64,000 nucleotides of DNA from Pseudorhodoplanes sp. GTDB taxonomy: Bacteria > Pseudomonadota > Alphaproteobacteria > Rhizobiales > Xanthobacteraceae. Of this stretch, positions 50,337 through 59,826 are shown piece after piece (the stretch's first letter is position 1; each line of letters begins with the position of its first letter). The stretch lies in assembly GCA_022843165.1 (NCBI GenBank), contig JALHOD010000018.1, forward strand, positions 1 to 64,000, in the 5' to 3' direction. A program made the position numbers and the translations under genes. The notes below the pieces were generated by a model that saw only the letters and a list, made by a program, of their open reading frames with translations, was not told the origin of the DNA and did no database searches.

Positions 50337-50362
50337 GGAACGATAACACCGGCTTTTGCGTT
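50337..50362 (+). promoter_or_regulatory. Putative sigma-EcfG-type promoter
   Basis: GGAAC-N17-CGTT, about 30 nt upstream of the ATG at 50393 (SD AGGAGG between). Confidence 0.65.
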
Positions 50363-50392
50363 GGGCTTCGGTTCTTTCAGAGGAGGCCAATC

Positions 50393-50698
50393 ATGAGGAC
50401 GTCCATTGCAATGGCTGCGCTTGCCGCGGCGATGTTCACCCTTCCGTCCCTCGCCAACGCGCAGGATGCGGCCGCCGGTGCGGCGACGGGCGCAGCCGTC
50501 GGTGCCGGTGTCGGCGCCGTGGTCGGCGGCCCGGTGGGGGCCGCGATCGGCGCGGGTGTCGGCGGAACGGTCGGTGCGGGCGCCGGTGACACCAATCGTG
50601 ACCGCGTGATCATCGAACAGCGCGAACCGGCTGTGCGGGAGCGCAGCTGCGTCACCAACGCGGCCGGCACGACCATCTGCGAGGAGGTCCGGCGCTAG
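50393..50698 (+). CDS. Exported glycine-zipper protein
   Basis: Signal peptide; AAAGAATGAAVGAGVGAVVGGPVGAAIGAGVGGTVGAGAG. Confidence 0.85.
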   Translation: MRTSIAMAALAAAMFTLPSLANAQDAAAGAATGAAVGAGVGAVVGGPVGAAIGAGVGGTVGAGAGDTNRDRVIIEQREPAVRERSCVTNAAGTTICEEVRR

Positions 50699-50728
50699 GC
50701 CGCGCTGGACTGACAGCCGGTATGCCGC

Positions 50729-50750
50729 GTCCCCGGCCTCGGCCGGGGAC
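50729..50750 (+). terminator. Rho-independent terminator
   Basis: GTCCCCGGCC-TC-GGCCGGGGAC followed by GTTCTTTCTT. Confidence 0.85.
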
Positions 50751-50982
50751 GTTCTTTCTTACCCCGGACGTTCATGTGAAATCTGAGCGGGCCGCCGCAA
50801 AACCCTGATTATTTCTGTTAACGCTCTGATTTTTAAGGAAAAAGGCAGACCGAATGGCGCGGATTTTTCCCCCGGCCGCCATGTCAGGTGCTATAATAAT
50901 TAAACGCAAAGAACCAAAATCCGGGGCCTCAAACCCCGGGCGCAGTTTGGGCGGGCTGCGTGCGTGACTGGTGGAGAGTAGC

Positions 50983-51180
50983 GTGCTGAAATCACATAAA
51001 TATACGCTCGGCCAGACCGTGCGTTACATCGCGGGTCCGCTCAACCGCGGGACCACGGGAACGTTCAAGATCGTCAAGTTGATGCCCCCGGAAGGCGATG
51101 AGCATCAATACCGGATCAAGAGCACCGACGAGGCATTCGAGCGCGTGGCGAAGGAAAGCCAGCTCGACCGTTATCGCTGA
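50983..51180 (+). CDS. Small conserved-looking protein, copy B (paralogue of 47632..47826)
   Basis: HKYTLGQTVRYIAGPLNRGTTGTFKIVKLMPPEGDEHQYRIKSTDEAFERVAKESQL; GTG start after GGAGAG. Confidence 0.82.
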   Translation: MLKSHKYTLGQTVRYIAGPLNRGTTGTFKIVKLMPPEGDEHQYRIKSTDEAFERVAKESQLDRYR

Positions 51181-51197
51181 ATCCGCAACGGATCCGC

Positions 51198-51416
51198 TCA
51201 GCTGCGGTCAACCCGCGCCTTCAGATCGGCCCAGCCCGCTTGCGCCTTGATCTTGAAACTGTTCCAGTTGGTTTCCACCACATCCCAGTTCACCATCGTG
51301 CGGTTGGTGCTGGCATTGGTGCCGGTTGCGACCGAGGATGTCTGCATCGAGTCATAATAATAAGTGAAAGCCACCGTAAGGATGGCGCCGAAAATCATTC
51401 CGAGCAGCAAACGCAT
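51198..51416 (-). CDS. Small single-TM protein
   Basis: MRLLLGMIFGAILTVAFTYYYDSMQTSS...; 72 aa. Confidence 0.7.
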   Translation of the reverse strand: MRLLLGMIFGAILTVAFTYYYDSMQTSSVATGTNASTNRTMVNWDVVETNWNSFKIKAQAGWADLKARVDRS

Positions 51417-51448
51417 GTTCCGTTCTCCCCGTTCAAGCTGACAGTTTG

Positions 51449-51473
51449 AACGTTTGTCATACCGAATAGTTCC
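51449..51473 (-). promoter_or_regulatory. Putative sigma-EcfG-type promoter
   Basis: Minus-strand GGAAC-N16-CGTT, -10 about 33 nt from the ATG at 51416. Confidence 0.65.
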
Positions 51474-51505
51474 CGCGGAACAGTTCCGCGTGTGAGGAGG
51501 CCGCG

Positions 51506-51841
51506 ATGCCGATTTTCGTCACCCAGGGGCGTTACACGCGCGAGGCCATCAAGGGCATGGCGATCAAGCCCGAAGACCGCGCGGAAGCGGTGTCGCGACT
51601 GCTGGCGAAAGCGGGCGGGCGTCTCATCGGCCATTATCTGACCTTCGGAGAATACGATTTTCTGGTGATCTGCGAGGTGCCCAGCGAAACACAGATGGCG
51701 GCTGTGCTTCTCGCCGCAGGCGGCAGCGGCGGCGTGACCGACCTGCGTACCACTCTCGCCATGACGTCGATCGAAGCCAAAGGCGCTTTTGCGGCGGCGA
51801 GCGATCTCGCGCCCGCCTTCCGCTCGCCGGGTGGGACCTGA
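51506..51841 (+). CDS. GYD-domain protein
   Basis: FVTQGRYTREAIKGM...GGRLIGHYLTFGEYDFLVICEVPSE. Confidence 0.88.
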   Translation: MPIFVTQGRYTREAIKGMAIKPEDRAEAVSRLLAKAGGRLIGHYLTFGEYDFLVICEVPSETQMAAVLLAAGGSGGVTDLRTTLAMTSIEAKGAFAAASDLAPAFRSPGGT

Positions 51842-51912
51842 TCGGTAGAATTTCGCCTTGATCCCGCCGGTTTTACAGGCAGGATCGTTTCGCGGAAGGG
51901 GCCTGTGCGACG

Positions 51913-52884
51913 ATGCCGGACATTGATCCTGCAACCTGGATGCTGACGATGCCGTGGTGGGCGGCGGCGGTTGCTGCCGGCTGCGCACTGATTCTCTGTG
52001 TCTTCGCGTTCATGCGCAACGGCGTCGGACGAACGCTGGCGGCAATCGCCGTGTTCGGCGTTTTGTCCCTTGGGATGGGAATTGTCTGGCAATTCCACGA
52101 GCGGCTGGCGGCGCGCGACCGCGCCGACGACCGGCGCGCGCTCGATGTGCGGATCTCCGACCTTGCGCTGCGCGCGATGGCGCCCGGCTCGTCTCTGGCC
52201 TGTCTTGCTGCGAGCGCCGGCGATGTAATCGAGACGGCTTGCGAGAAGAGTTTGTTTGCAAGTCCCGAGGCGGTGGCGGCGGCGGTCGCTTATGCCGAGG
52301 CACGCGTGACGCTGCTTGCGGACGCCAGCGATTTCGCCGCGCGCGGCAATGATTACGAGCAGGCGCTCTCAATGCTGCGCCGGCCGGTCGAAACCGACCG
52401 TTTCGGATTTTTCGCGCATGTCCTGTCGGCGCGCCCCGGCTGCGCCGCCGATAACTGTGACGCAGCGGAATTGCTGCTCCAGGATTCGTCCAGGATTCTC
52501 GCCAATCTGAAGAATGGCACGTTCCAGAGTCATGTCGGACGCCATGTGCTTGCGTGGGAGCGGCCCGCCGGCCCCGCCTTGGCCGGCATCGCAACGAGCC
52601 CGGTGACACCGGGCCCTACCGCCGCCCACACCGTGGCATCGTCGGCCGATTTCCCGACGGCCTCCTCGATTCCGCCGGTCAGCATCATGAACAATGAGCC
52701 GGGCATGCCTGGCCAGAACGGCATGGACAACGATGCCAGGCCGGAGCCGAAGCCGGCTGCACCGGCCCGCAGGACCAGCGCCAAAGGCCCCCCGCGCGCG
52801 GCCGCCGCGCCCGGTGCCCCGATCCCGATCGCGCCGCCGCGGCCGGCGGCGGCCAATTCAGCGCCGCCCGCGTCCGCGCAATAG
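51913..52884 (+). CDS. Hypothetical membrane-anchored protein with Pro/Ala-rich C-terminus
   Basis: Two N-terminal TM segments, helical middle, low-complexity tail. Confidence 0.7.
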   Translation: MPDIDPATWMLTMPWWAAAVAAGCALILCVFAFMRNGVGRTLAAIAVFGVLSLGMGIVWQFHERLAARDRADDRRALDVRISDLALRAMAPGSSLACLAASAGDVIETACEKSLFASPEAVAAAVAYAEARVTLLADASDFAARGNDYEQALSMLRRPVETDRFGFFAHVLSARPGCAADNCDAAELLLQDSSRILANLKNGTFQSHVGRHVLAWERPAGPALAGIATSPVTPGPTAAHTVASSADFPTASSIPPVSIMNNEPGMPGQNGMDNDARPEPKPAAPARRTSAKGPPRAAAAPGAPIPIAPPRPAAANSAPPASAQ

Positions 52885-52966
52885 CGACAAATCGACGAGG
52901 ATAGCCGGCTCGAAGCCATGGCATGTGCCGGCGCGGCGGCTACAATCGCATGGGTAAAGCGGGTCC

Positions 52967-54925
52967 ATGCTCTCCTCCGTCCTGATCGCCAATCGCGGTG
53001 AAATTGCCTGCCGCATCGCGCGCACCGCGAAGCGCATGCGCATGCGCACGATCGCGGTCTATTCGGATGCCGACGCCAATGCATTGCATGTGCGTATGTG
53101 CGACGAGGCCTATCCGATCGGTCCGGCGCCGGCGCGCGAAAGCTATCTGGTGATCGCCACGCTGATCGAGGCGGCGAAGAAGGCGCGTGCCGACTGCGTT
53201 CATCCCGGTTATGGCTTCCTGTCCGAGAATGCGGACTTCGCCGAAGCCTGCGCGCGCGCCGGACTCGTCTTCGTCGGCCCGTCGCCGGACGCGATCCGCG
53301 CCATGGGACTGAAGGATCGCGCCAAGGCGCTGATGGAGAAAGCCGGCGTGCCGGTGGTGCCGGGTTATCACGGCGAGCAGCAGGATCCGAAGTTTCTCAA
53401 GCGCAAGGCCTACGAGATCGGCTATCCGGTTCTCATCAAGGCGGTGGCCGGCGGCGGCGGCAAGGGCATGCGGCGCGTCGACAAGCACGCCGATTTTGAC
53501 GACGCGCTGGACGGCGCCATGCGCGAAGCCGGCAGCGCCTTCGGCGACAGCCGCGTGCTGATCGAAAGATATGTCTCCGCACCCCGCCACATCGAAATGC
53601 AGGTTTTCGCCGACCGTCAAGGCAACACCATTCATCTCAACGAACGCGACTGTTCGCTGCAGCGGCGCCATCAGAAGGTGATCGAGGAGGCGCCGGCACC
53701 CGGCATGACGCCGCAGGTGCGCGACGCGATGGGGCAGGCGGCGGTCGCGGCGGCGAAGGCCGTGGGATATTCCGGCGCAGGAACCGTTGAGTTCATCGTC
53801 GACGGAGAGAACGGCCTGCGGCCGGACGGCTTCTGGTTCATGGAAATGAACACGCGCCTGCAGGTCGAGCATCCGGTAACCGAAAGCGTGACCGGGCTCG
53901 ATCTGGTGGAATGGCAATTCCGGGTTGCGAATGGCGAGACGCTGCCGGCTACCCAGGAGGAGATTGCGCTGCGCGGTCACGCCGTCGAGGCGCGTATCTA
54001 TGCCGAGGATCCCGAGCGCGGCTTTTTGCCGTCGACCGGAAAGATCGTGGCGCTGGAATTTCCCGAAGACGGCAGCGTGCGCGTGGACAGCGGGATCGAG
54101 AGCGGCGGAGAGATCTCGCCTTATTACGATCCGATGATTGCCAAGGTGATCGCGCATGCGCCCACGCGCGAGGCCGCGCTCGAGAAGCTTGCAGGCGCGC
54201 TCGATCGCACGACCGTGGCCGGCCCGCGGACCAATGTCGGCTTTCTGGCCGCTCTGTGCCGGGCGCGCGAGTTTCAGAACGGCCGCTTCGATACCGGTTT
54301 CATCGACCGCAATCTGACCGCGCTGCTGGCGGGAACGCAGCAATTCGATCACGCCGCGATTGCGCGCGGCGCCATGCATCTGCTGGAGCGCGACCGCAGT
54401 CGCCTCGCGGGCCGGCGCGATCCGGAGGCGCCGGATTCGCCCTGGGATGTCGCGGATGCGTTCCAGTTGTCGGGTCCGCGCGTGAGTGCAATATCCCTGG
54501 TCGTGGACGGCAAGCCCGCCCGTGCCGAGATTGTCTATTCGCCCGCCGGTCCCGTGCTGACGGTCGAAGGTGTCGCGCCGGATCCGCGCGCCGCGGTGAT
54601 CGAGACCGGCGAGGCCGTCTATGTCATGCGCCAGAGCCGTCAGACCCTCCTGCGGCTGGGCTATGTCGCAGCGGACGAAGCCGATCAGGGTGAGGGCGGC
54701 GGAACGATCAGGGCACCCATGCACGGAAAGGTGCTGGCGCTGCTCGTCGAAACCGGTGCAAGGATTGCCAAGGGCCATCCGGTCGCGATCATCGAGGCGA
54801 TGAAGATGGAACACACATTGACCGCGCCGTGTGACGGCACGATATCGGATGTCCGGGTGGCCGCCGGCGCGCAGGTGCCCGAAGGCGCGGCGATCGCGGT
54901 GATCGCCGCGGATGCGCAGGACTGA
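52967..54925 (+). CDS. mccA: Methylcrotonoyl-CoA carboxylase alpha subunit, biotin-containing
   Basis: LIANRGEIACRIARTAKRMRMRTIAVYSDADANALHV...VEFIVDGENGLRPDGFWFMEMNTRLQVEHPVTE...IIEAMKMEHTLTAP. Confidence 0.93.
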   Translation: MLSSVLIANRGEIACRIARTAKRMRMRTIAVYSDADANALHVRMCDEAYPIGPAPARESYLVIATLIEAAKKARADCVHPGYGFLSENADFAEACARAGLVFVGPSPDAIRAMGLKDRAKALMEKAGVPVVPGYHGEQQDPKFLKRKAYEIGYPVLIKAVAGGGGKGMRRVDKHADFDDALDGAMREAGSAFGDSRVLIERYVSAPRHIEMQVFADRQGNTIHLNERDCSLQRRHQKVIEEAPAPGMTPQVRDAMGQAAVAAAKAVGYSGAGTVEFIVDGENGLRPDGFWFMEMNTRLQVEHPVTESVTGLDLVEWQFRVANGETLPATQEEIALRGHAVEARIYAEDPERGFLPSTGKIVALEFPEDGSVRVDSGIESGGEISPYYDPMIAKVIAHAPTREAALEKLAGALDRTTVAGPRTNVGFLAALCRAREFQNGRFDTGFIDRNLTALLAGTQQFDHAAIARGAMHLLERDRSRLAGRRDPEAPDSPWDVADAFQLSGPRVSAISLVVDGKPARAEIVYSPAGPVLTVEGVAPDPRAAVIETGEAVYVMRQSRQTLLRLGYVAADEADQGEGGGTIRAPMHGKVLALLVETGARIAKGHPVAIIEAMKMEHTLTAPCDGTISDVRVAAGAQVPEGAAIAVIAADAQD

Positions 54926-54936
54926 CGGGTAACGAC

Positions 54937-55374
54937 ATGCCGCTTCATCTCATCAAGCTTTGCGTCGGTTGCGACTCCGTCGAGGAGCTCGAAGGCTGGA
55001 TCGCGCAGCGCCTGAAGGAGCGCAAGACGCGCGGGCAGAAGCTCGAGCACATTCACACCACGCGCATGGTGCCCAAGCGCGCCGAGGAAATTCTCAACGG
55101 CGGCTCGCTCTATTGGGTGATCAAGGGCGAACTGATGTGCCGGGAACGCATCATCGACATCCGGCCGTTCCGCGACAGTGACGGCATCGGACGCTGCCGC
55201 ATTGTGATGGACGGCAAGGTGAAGCTGGTCGCGCCGCGACCCTGGCGGGCCTTTCAGGGCTGGCGCTATCTCGTCGACAAGGACGCGCCGGCCGATCTCG
55301 CAAGCGCGGCGCCGGGCGCCGCCGCGATGCCGGAGCCGTTGCGGCGCGAATTGCGCGAACTCGGTTTGCTGTGA
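54937..55374 (+). CDS. DUF1489-family protein
   Basis: LHLIKLCVGCDSVEELEGWI...HIHTTRMVPKRAEEILNGGSLYWVIKGELMCRERI. Confidence 0.9.
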   Translation: MPLHLIKLCVGCDSVEELEGWIAQRLKERKTRGQKLEHIHTTRMVPKRAEEILNGGSLYWVIKGELMCRERIIDIRPFRDSDGIGRCRIVMDGKVKLVAPRPWRAFQGWRYLVDKDAPADLASAAPGAAAMPEPLRRELRELGLL

Positions 55375-55424
55375 CGGCGCGTTCGCGCGGCTCGGACAAC
55401 AAGAAACCACAAGGGACGGACGCG

Positions 55425-56318
55425 ATGATCATCGCAGGACAGGAAGACGTCACCCAGGCGGTGCTGGACGCATTCGAGAACACGCCGGATCCGCGTCTGC
55501 GCGAGATCCTCACCGCCTTCGTGCGCCATCTGCACGGCTTTGCGCGCGAGGTGCGGCTGACCGAGGAGGAGTTTCATCAGGCCTGCAATTACGTCGTCCG
55601 GATCGGCCAGAAATCGAACGCCTCCCACAACGAAGCCGTGCTGATGGCGGGATCGCTCGGCCTGTCCTCGCTGATCTGCCTCCTGAACAACGGCAACAAG
55701 GGCCAGACCGAAACCTCGGCGTCCATGCTGGGGCCGTTCTGGCGGCTGAATTCGCCGCGCACCGCCAACGGTGCGTCGATCGTGCGCTCGCCGACGCCGG
55801 GGCCGGAATTGTTCGTCACCGCGCGGGTGCGGGACGGTCAAGGCCAGCCCGTCGCCGGCGCGGAGATCGACGTCTGGCATTCCTCGCCGGAAGGTTTTTA
55901 CGAGAACCAGCAAGAGAGCCAGGCCGACATGAATCTGCGCGGCAAGTTCGTGAGCGAAGCCGACGGCTCGTTCGGATTCCGCAGCGTGAAGCCTGCCGGC
56001 TACCCCATCCCCGTCGACGGCCCGGTCGGCGATCTCGTGCGTGCGGTGCGCCGGCCGCACAATTATAGGCCCGCGCATCTGCATTTCCTGATCTACAAGC
56101 CCGGCTTCAAGACCCTGATTTCGCAGATCTACGCCAGCGACGACGATCGCCTTGAGACCGACGTGCAGTTCGGCGTCACCCGGGCGCTGATCGGAAACTA
56201 CGAGCGTCACGACACGGCCGGACCTGCGCCGGATGTGAAGGCGCCGTGGTATTCGCTCGACTATATGTTTGTGATGGAACCGGGTGAGGCGAAATTGCCG
56301 CGCGCGCCGATCGAATAA
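55425..56318 (+). CDS. Intradiol ring-cleavage dioxygenase
   Basis: MLGPFWRLNSP...AGAEIDVWHSSPEGFYENQ...RRPHNYRPAHLHFLI Fe-ligand region. Confidence 0.9.
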   Translation: MIIAGQEDVTQAVLDAFENTPDPRLREILTAFVRHLHGFAREVRLTEEEFHQACNYVVRIGQKSNASHNEAVLMAGSLGLSSLICLLNNGNKGQTETSASMLGPFWRLNSPRTANGASIVRSPTPGPELFVTARVRDGQGQPVAGAEIDVWHSSPEGFYENQQESQADMNLRGKFVSEADGSFGFRSVKPAGYPIPVDGPVGDLVRAVRRPHNYRPAHLHFLIYKPGFKTLISQIYASDDDRLETDVQFGVTRALIGNYERHDTAGPAPDVKAPWYSLDYMFVMEPGEAKLPRAPIE

Positions 56319-56320
56319 CT

Positions 56321-57172
56321 TCAAACCGCGATGTTGTCGATCAGCCGCGTCGTGCCGAGCCGCGCGGCGACCAGCAGGCGCAGCGGGCCCTGTCCGGGGT
56401 TGGTGACAGGTTCCAGACTGTCGGCGTTGCGCGCTTCCAGATAGTCCAGAACAAAACCGGCCGCGGTCAATGCCTGTCCGCCATCGGCCATCACCCGGTT
56501 GAGCGGCTGGCCCTTCTTGATCTTGTCGGCGCAGTCCAGCAGCGTCCGGTGCAGCAGCGGCGCGGTCCGGCGTTCGCCCGGCGCGAGATAGACGTTGCGC
56601 GAGGACATGGCGAGGCCGTCCTCCTCGCGTACGGTCGGCACCCCGACGATCTGGACCGGGATGTCGAGATCGGCCGCCATGCGCGTCACGACCTTGAGCT
56701 GCTGATAGTCCTTCTCGCCGAAGAAGGCGAAGTCTGGCGCCGTCTGCAGCAGCAGCTTGCTCACGACGGTGGCGACGCCGCCGAAGAAATGCGGGCGGAA
56801 CGCGTCCTCCAGCCCGGCATAGGCCGGCCCACCGGGCGCGATCCGGGTGGAGAAGCCGTCCGGATACATCTCCGTCTTGTCCGGCGCCCAGACCGCATCG
56901 ACCTCCAGCCGCTTCAGTCGCGCCAGGTCGTCGTCCATGGTGCGCGGATAGGTTGAAAAATCCTCGGTCGGCGCAAACTGCTGCGGGTTGACGAAGATCG
57001 AGACGATGACTCGCGCGGCCTTTTTCTTGGCGGCTTCGACCAGCGACATATGCCCGTCATGCAGCGCCCCCATGGTCGGGACCAGCGCGATCTTGGCGCC
57101 GCCTTTCCGATAGGTGCCGACGGCTTTGCGCAGCCCGGCAATTGTCTCGATGACACGCGGCGTGCGAGCCAT
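56321..57172 (-). CDS. panC: Pantothenate synthetase
   Basis: ALVPTMGALHDGHMSLVEAAK, VSIFVNPQQFAPTEDFSTYPR, FGEKDYQQLKVV, MSSRNVYLAPGER. Confidence 0.96.
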   Translation of the reverse strand: MARTPRVIETIAGLRKAVGTYRKGGAKIALVPTMGALHDGHMSLVEAAKKKAARVIVSIFVNPQQFAPTEDFSTYPRTMDDDLARLKRLEVDAVWAPDKTEMYPDGFSTRIAPGGPAYAGLEDAFRPHFFGGVATVVSKLLLQTAPDFAFFGEKDYQQLKVVTRMAADLDIPVQIVGVPTVREEDGLAMSSRNVYLAPGERRTAPLLHRTLLDCADKIKKGQPLNRVMADGGQALTAAGFVLDYLEARNADSLEPVTNPGQGPLRLLVAARLGTTRLIDNIAV

Positions 57173-57328
57173 GGCGGTTCGATTCCTCATAGACCCCGGC
57201 AAGGGGACGGACACTATCAAAGCCGTTGCCGCGCCGCCACGCCAGTTAAGGATGAACGGGCAAGTTCGCAGTGTTCTCTTGACCAATCCCCAGCCAAATT
57301 GAAGGATGACGGACGTGAGAGGTGCGTC

Positions 57329-58249
57329 ATGTTGGTGCAACCCAACAAAGGACCCAACAGATCCGCCTATGTTGTCGTTGTCGGCAACGAGAAAGGCGGA
57401 TCGGGCAAGTCCACGACCGCCATCCATGTCGCCATCGCCTTGCTGAAGGCCGGCCAGCGCGTCGCCACCATCGACCTCGACGCCCGCCAGAAAAGCTTCA
57501 CGCATTACATTGAGAACAGGCGGTCCTGGGCCAGGCGCAACCGCCTGGATCTGGAAATCCCGACCCATTTCTATGTCGACCGCGTCGAAGGCATCCGCGC
57601 CGACGAGAACGAGGCGGCCGAGTTCTCCTCGTTCTCGCGCACCATCGCGATGATCGAGCACAGCCACGATTTCGTGGTGGTCGACACGCCGGGAACCGAC
57701 GCCTATCTGATGCGGCTCGCCCATGCCATGGCCGACACCCTGATCACACCGCTGAATGACAGCTTCGTCGATTTCGACGTGCTGGGAACCGTCGATCCCC
57801 AGACCTATGCCCTGACCGGCATCAGCCATTACGCCGAGATGGTGCGCGAGGCCCGCCGCCAGCGCCGCAAGGTCGACCAGGAGGACACCGACTGGATCGT
57901 GGTGCGCAACCGCCTGTCGACGCTCGGGTCCCGCAACAAGCGCCTGATCGCCGAGGGTTTGAACGACCTCGGTCTTCAGCTCGGATTCCGCTGCGCCGAA
58001 GGTTTTGCCGAGCGGGTGATCTACCGGGAATTCTTCCCGCGCGGGCTGACCGCATTGGACAGCATCAACGAGTCCACCCTCGGCACCCGGCCCAACATGT
58101 CGCATGTCACCGCCCGCGAGGAGGTGCAGCGGCTGCTCGCCGCGCTGCGGCTGCCGATCGACGAAAAGGGGCTCCGCCGCGCCGCGGCCCGATCCGAATG
58201 GTTTGCGTCTCTCGACAAGCCCCTGGAAATCCACGACTTGCTGGATTGA
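57329..58249 (+). CDS. mipZ: MipZ/ParA-like division-plane positioning ATPase
   Basis: YVVVVGNEKGGSGKSTTAIHVAIALLKAGQRVATIDLDARQKSFTHYIENR. Confidence 0.92.
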   Translation: MLVQPNKGPNRSAYVVVVGNEKGGSGKSTTAIHVAIALLKAGQRVATIDLDARQKSFTHYIENRRSWARRNRLDLEIPTHFYVDRVEGIRADENEAAEFSSFSRTIAMIEHSHDFVVVDTPGTDAYLMRLAHAMADTLITPLNDSFVDFDVLGTVDPQTYALTGISHYAEMVREARRQRRKVDQEDTDWIVVRNRLSTLGSRNKRLIAEGLNDLGLQLGFRCAEGFAERVIYREFFPRGLTALDSINESTLGTRPNMSHVTAREEVQRLLAALRLPIDEKGLRRAAARSEWFASLDKPLEIHDLLD

Positions 58250-58348
58250 GCGGGGTGGCCAGCGGATTGTCGCGTCCCCATTGCGCCGGACCCCGCCCGT
58301 TGCGACTTATAGGCCGTGGCCCGAGTCGTTCGGGTCGAGGCGGATGAC

Positions 58349-59086
58349 ATGAGCAAGAACCGTTCTGATGCCCCGGCACCGGTCAAAGGCAAGGCCGGCC
58401 CCGTGCCGGTCTCGCCGCGGTCGGAGATCGATGCCTTTCTGGCGCAGGTGAAAACCCTGTCGCCCAGCGTGGCGCCGGGCCAGCGCGGCCGGCTGATCTT
58501 TGCCCTCGACGCCACCATGAGCCGCCAGCCGACCTGGGACAGCGCCTGCCGCCTGCAGGCCGACATGTTCAAGGAAGCTGCCGCCATCGGCGGGCTCGAC
58601 GTGCAGCTGGTCTATTATCGCGGGCTCACCGAATGCCGCTCCTCGCAATGGGTGTCGCAGCCGGAACGGCTCGCGTCGCTGATGGAGAAGATCGATTGCC
58701 GCGGCGGCCATACCCAGATCGGCAAGATCCTCGGCCATGCCCGGCGCGAAGGCGAGGGCCGCAAGGTCCAGGCCGTGGTCTTCGTCGGCGACGCCATGGA
58801 AGAGCCGATCGACGATCTCTGCGCGGCGGCGGGAGAACTGGGTCTTCTGGGCGTGCCGGTCTTCATGTTCCAGGAGGGAGCCGAGCCGGTGGCGGAACAG
58901 GCCTTCCGGGAAATCGCCCGCCTCAGCCGCGGCGCCTATTGCCGTTTCGCGCCCGGCGCCGCCCATGAGCTTGCGGAATTGCTGCGCGCCGCCGCCGCTT
59001 ATGCGGCCGGCGGCATGAAGGCGCTGGCCGATCTGTCGGCGCGTAAGAGCGCGGGCGCCCAGATGCTGCTCAGGCAGATGAGCTGA
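58349..59086 (+). CDS. VWA-domain protein
   Basis: LIFALDATMSRQPTWDSACRLQADMF...VFVGDAMEEPIDDL. Confidence 0.85.
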   Translation: MSKNRSDAPAPVKGKAGPVPVSPRSEIDAFLAQVKTLSPSVAPGQRGRLIFALDATMSRQPTWDSACRLQADMFKEAAAIGGLDVQLVYYRGLTECRSSQWVSQPERLASLMEKIDCRGGHTQIGKILGHARREGEGRKVQAVVFVGDAMEEPIDDLCAAAGELGLLGVPVFMFQEGAEPVAEQAFREIARLSRGAYCRFAPGAAHELAELLRAAAAYAAGGMKALADLSARKSAGAQMLLRQMS

Positions 59087-59089
59087 CGC

Positions 59090-59791
59090 ATGCCGGGGCT
59101 CCTGCTGGGTCTTGTCGCTCTGCTCCTCGGCTTGTGGGCGCTGCACGCCTTCAGCAAGACCGACCCGAAGCGTCTGGTGCCGATCGTGAAGACCAGCGGC
59201 GGCATCGGGGCATTGGCCGGGGCGGCGTTCCTGGCCGCGCGCGGCCAGTTCGGTCTGGCGCTGCCGCTTGGCGTTGCGGGCCTGAGCCTTCTCGGCTGGC
59301 TGCCGGGGCTGGCCAGTTACAGCCAGCGCACCAAGAAGAGCACCGGCCAGACCTCGCGGGTGCGAGCGGCGTTCATTGAAATGGAGCTCGACCACGACAC
59401 CGGCACCATGCGGGGGCGTATCCTGGCCGGCCGGCACGAAGGCGTGCCGCTGGACGCGCTCGACGTGGCGACGCTGGTGCCGCTGCTGACCGAATTCGAC
59501 GAGGAAAGCCAGGCGCTATTGATGGCTTATCTTGATCGCCGGGAGCCCGGATGGCGTGAACACGCAGACGGAGGTGCGTACACGGGGACGGCTGCGCCGC
59601 GAGGCGGAAAAATGACCGAAGAGGAGGCCTATCAGATCCTTGGCGTGCAGCCGGGGGCGAGCGCGAAGGATATCAGCCGCGCCCACCGGGCCCTGATGAA
59701 GAAACTGCATCCCGACCAGGGGGGGTCGACGTATCTGGCGGCGCGCGTCAATGAAGCTAAGGACATCCTTCTTCGGCGTCATCACACTTAG
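59090..59791 (+). CDS. Membrane-anchored DnaJ-like (J-domain) protein
   Basis: N-terminal TM segments; AYQILGVQPGASAKDISRAHRALMKKLHPDQGG. Confidence 0.92.
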   Translation: MPGLLLGLVALLLGLWALHAFSKTDPKRLVPIVKTSGGIGALAGAAFLAARGQFGLALPLGVAGLSLLGWLPGLASYSQRTKKSTGQTSRVRAAFIEMELDHDTGTMRGRILAGRHEGVPLDALDVATLVPLLTEFDEESQALLMAYLDRREPGWREHADGGAYTGTAAPRGGKMTEEEAYQILGVQPGASAKDISRAHRALMKKLHPDQGGSTYLAARVNEAKDILLRRHHT

Positions 59792-59826
59792 GTTCCGCTC
59801 CGATTCGCGATCTGGCGTCATAGGCG

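Noticed and set aside
52940-54814. 624-aa minus-strand ORF opposite mccA
   Set aside because: Same antisense artefact; resembles the 13736..16162 shadow only because both sense genes are homologous
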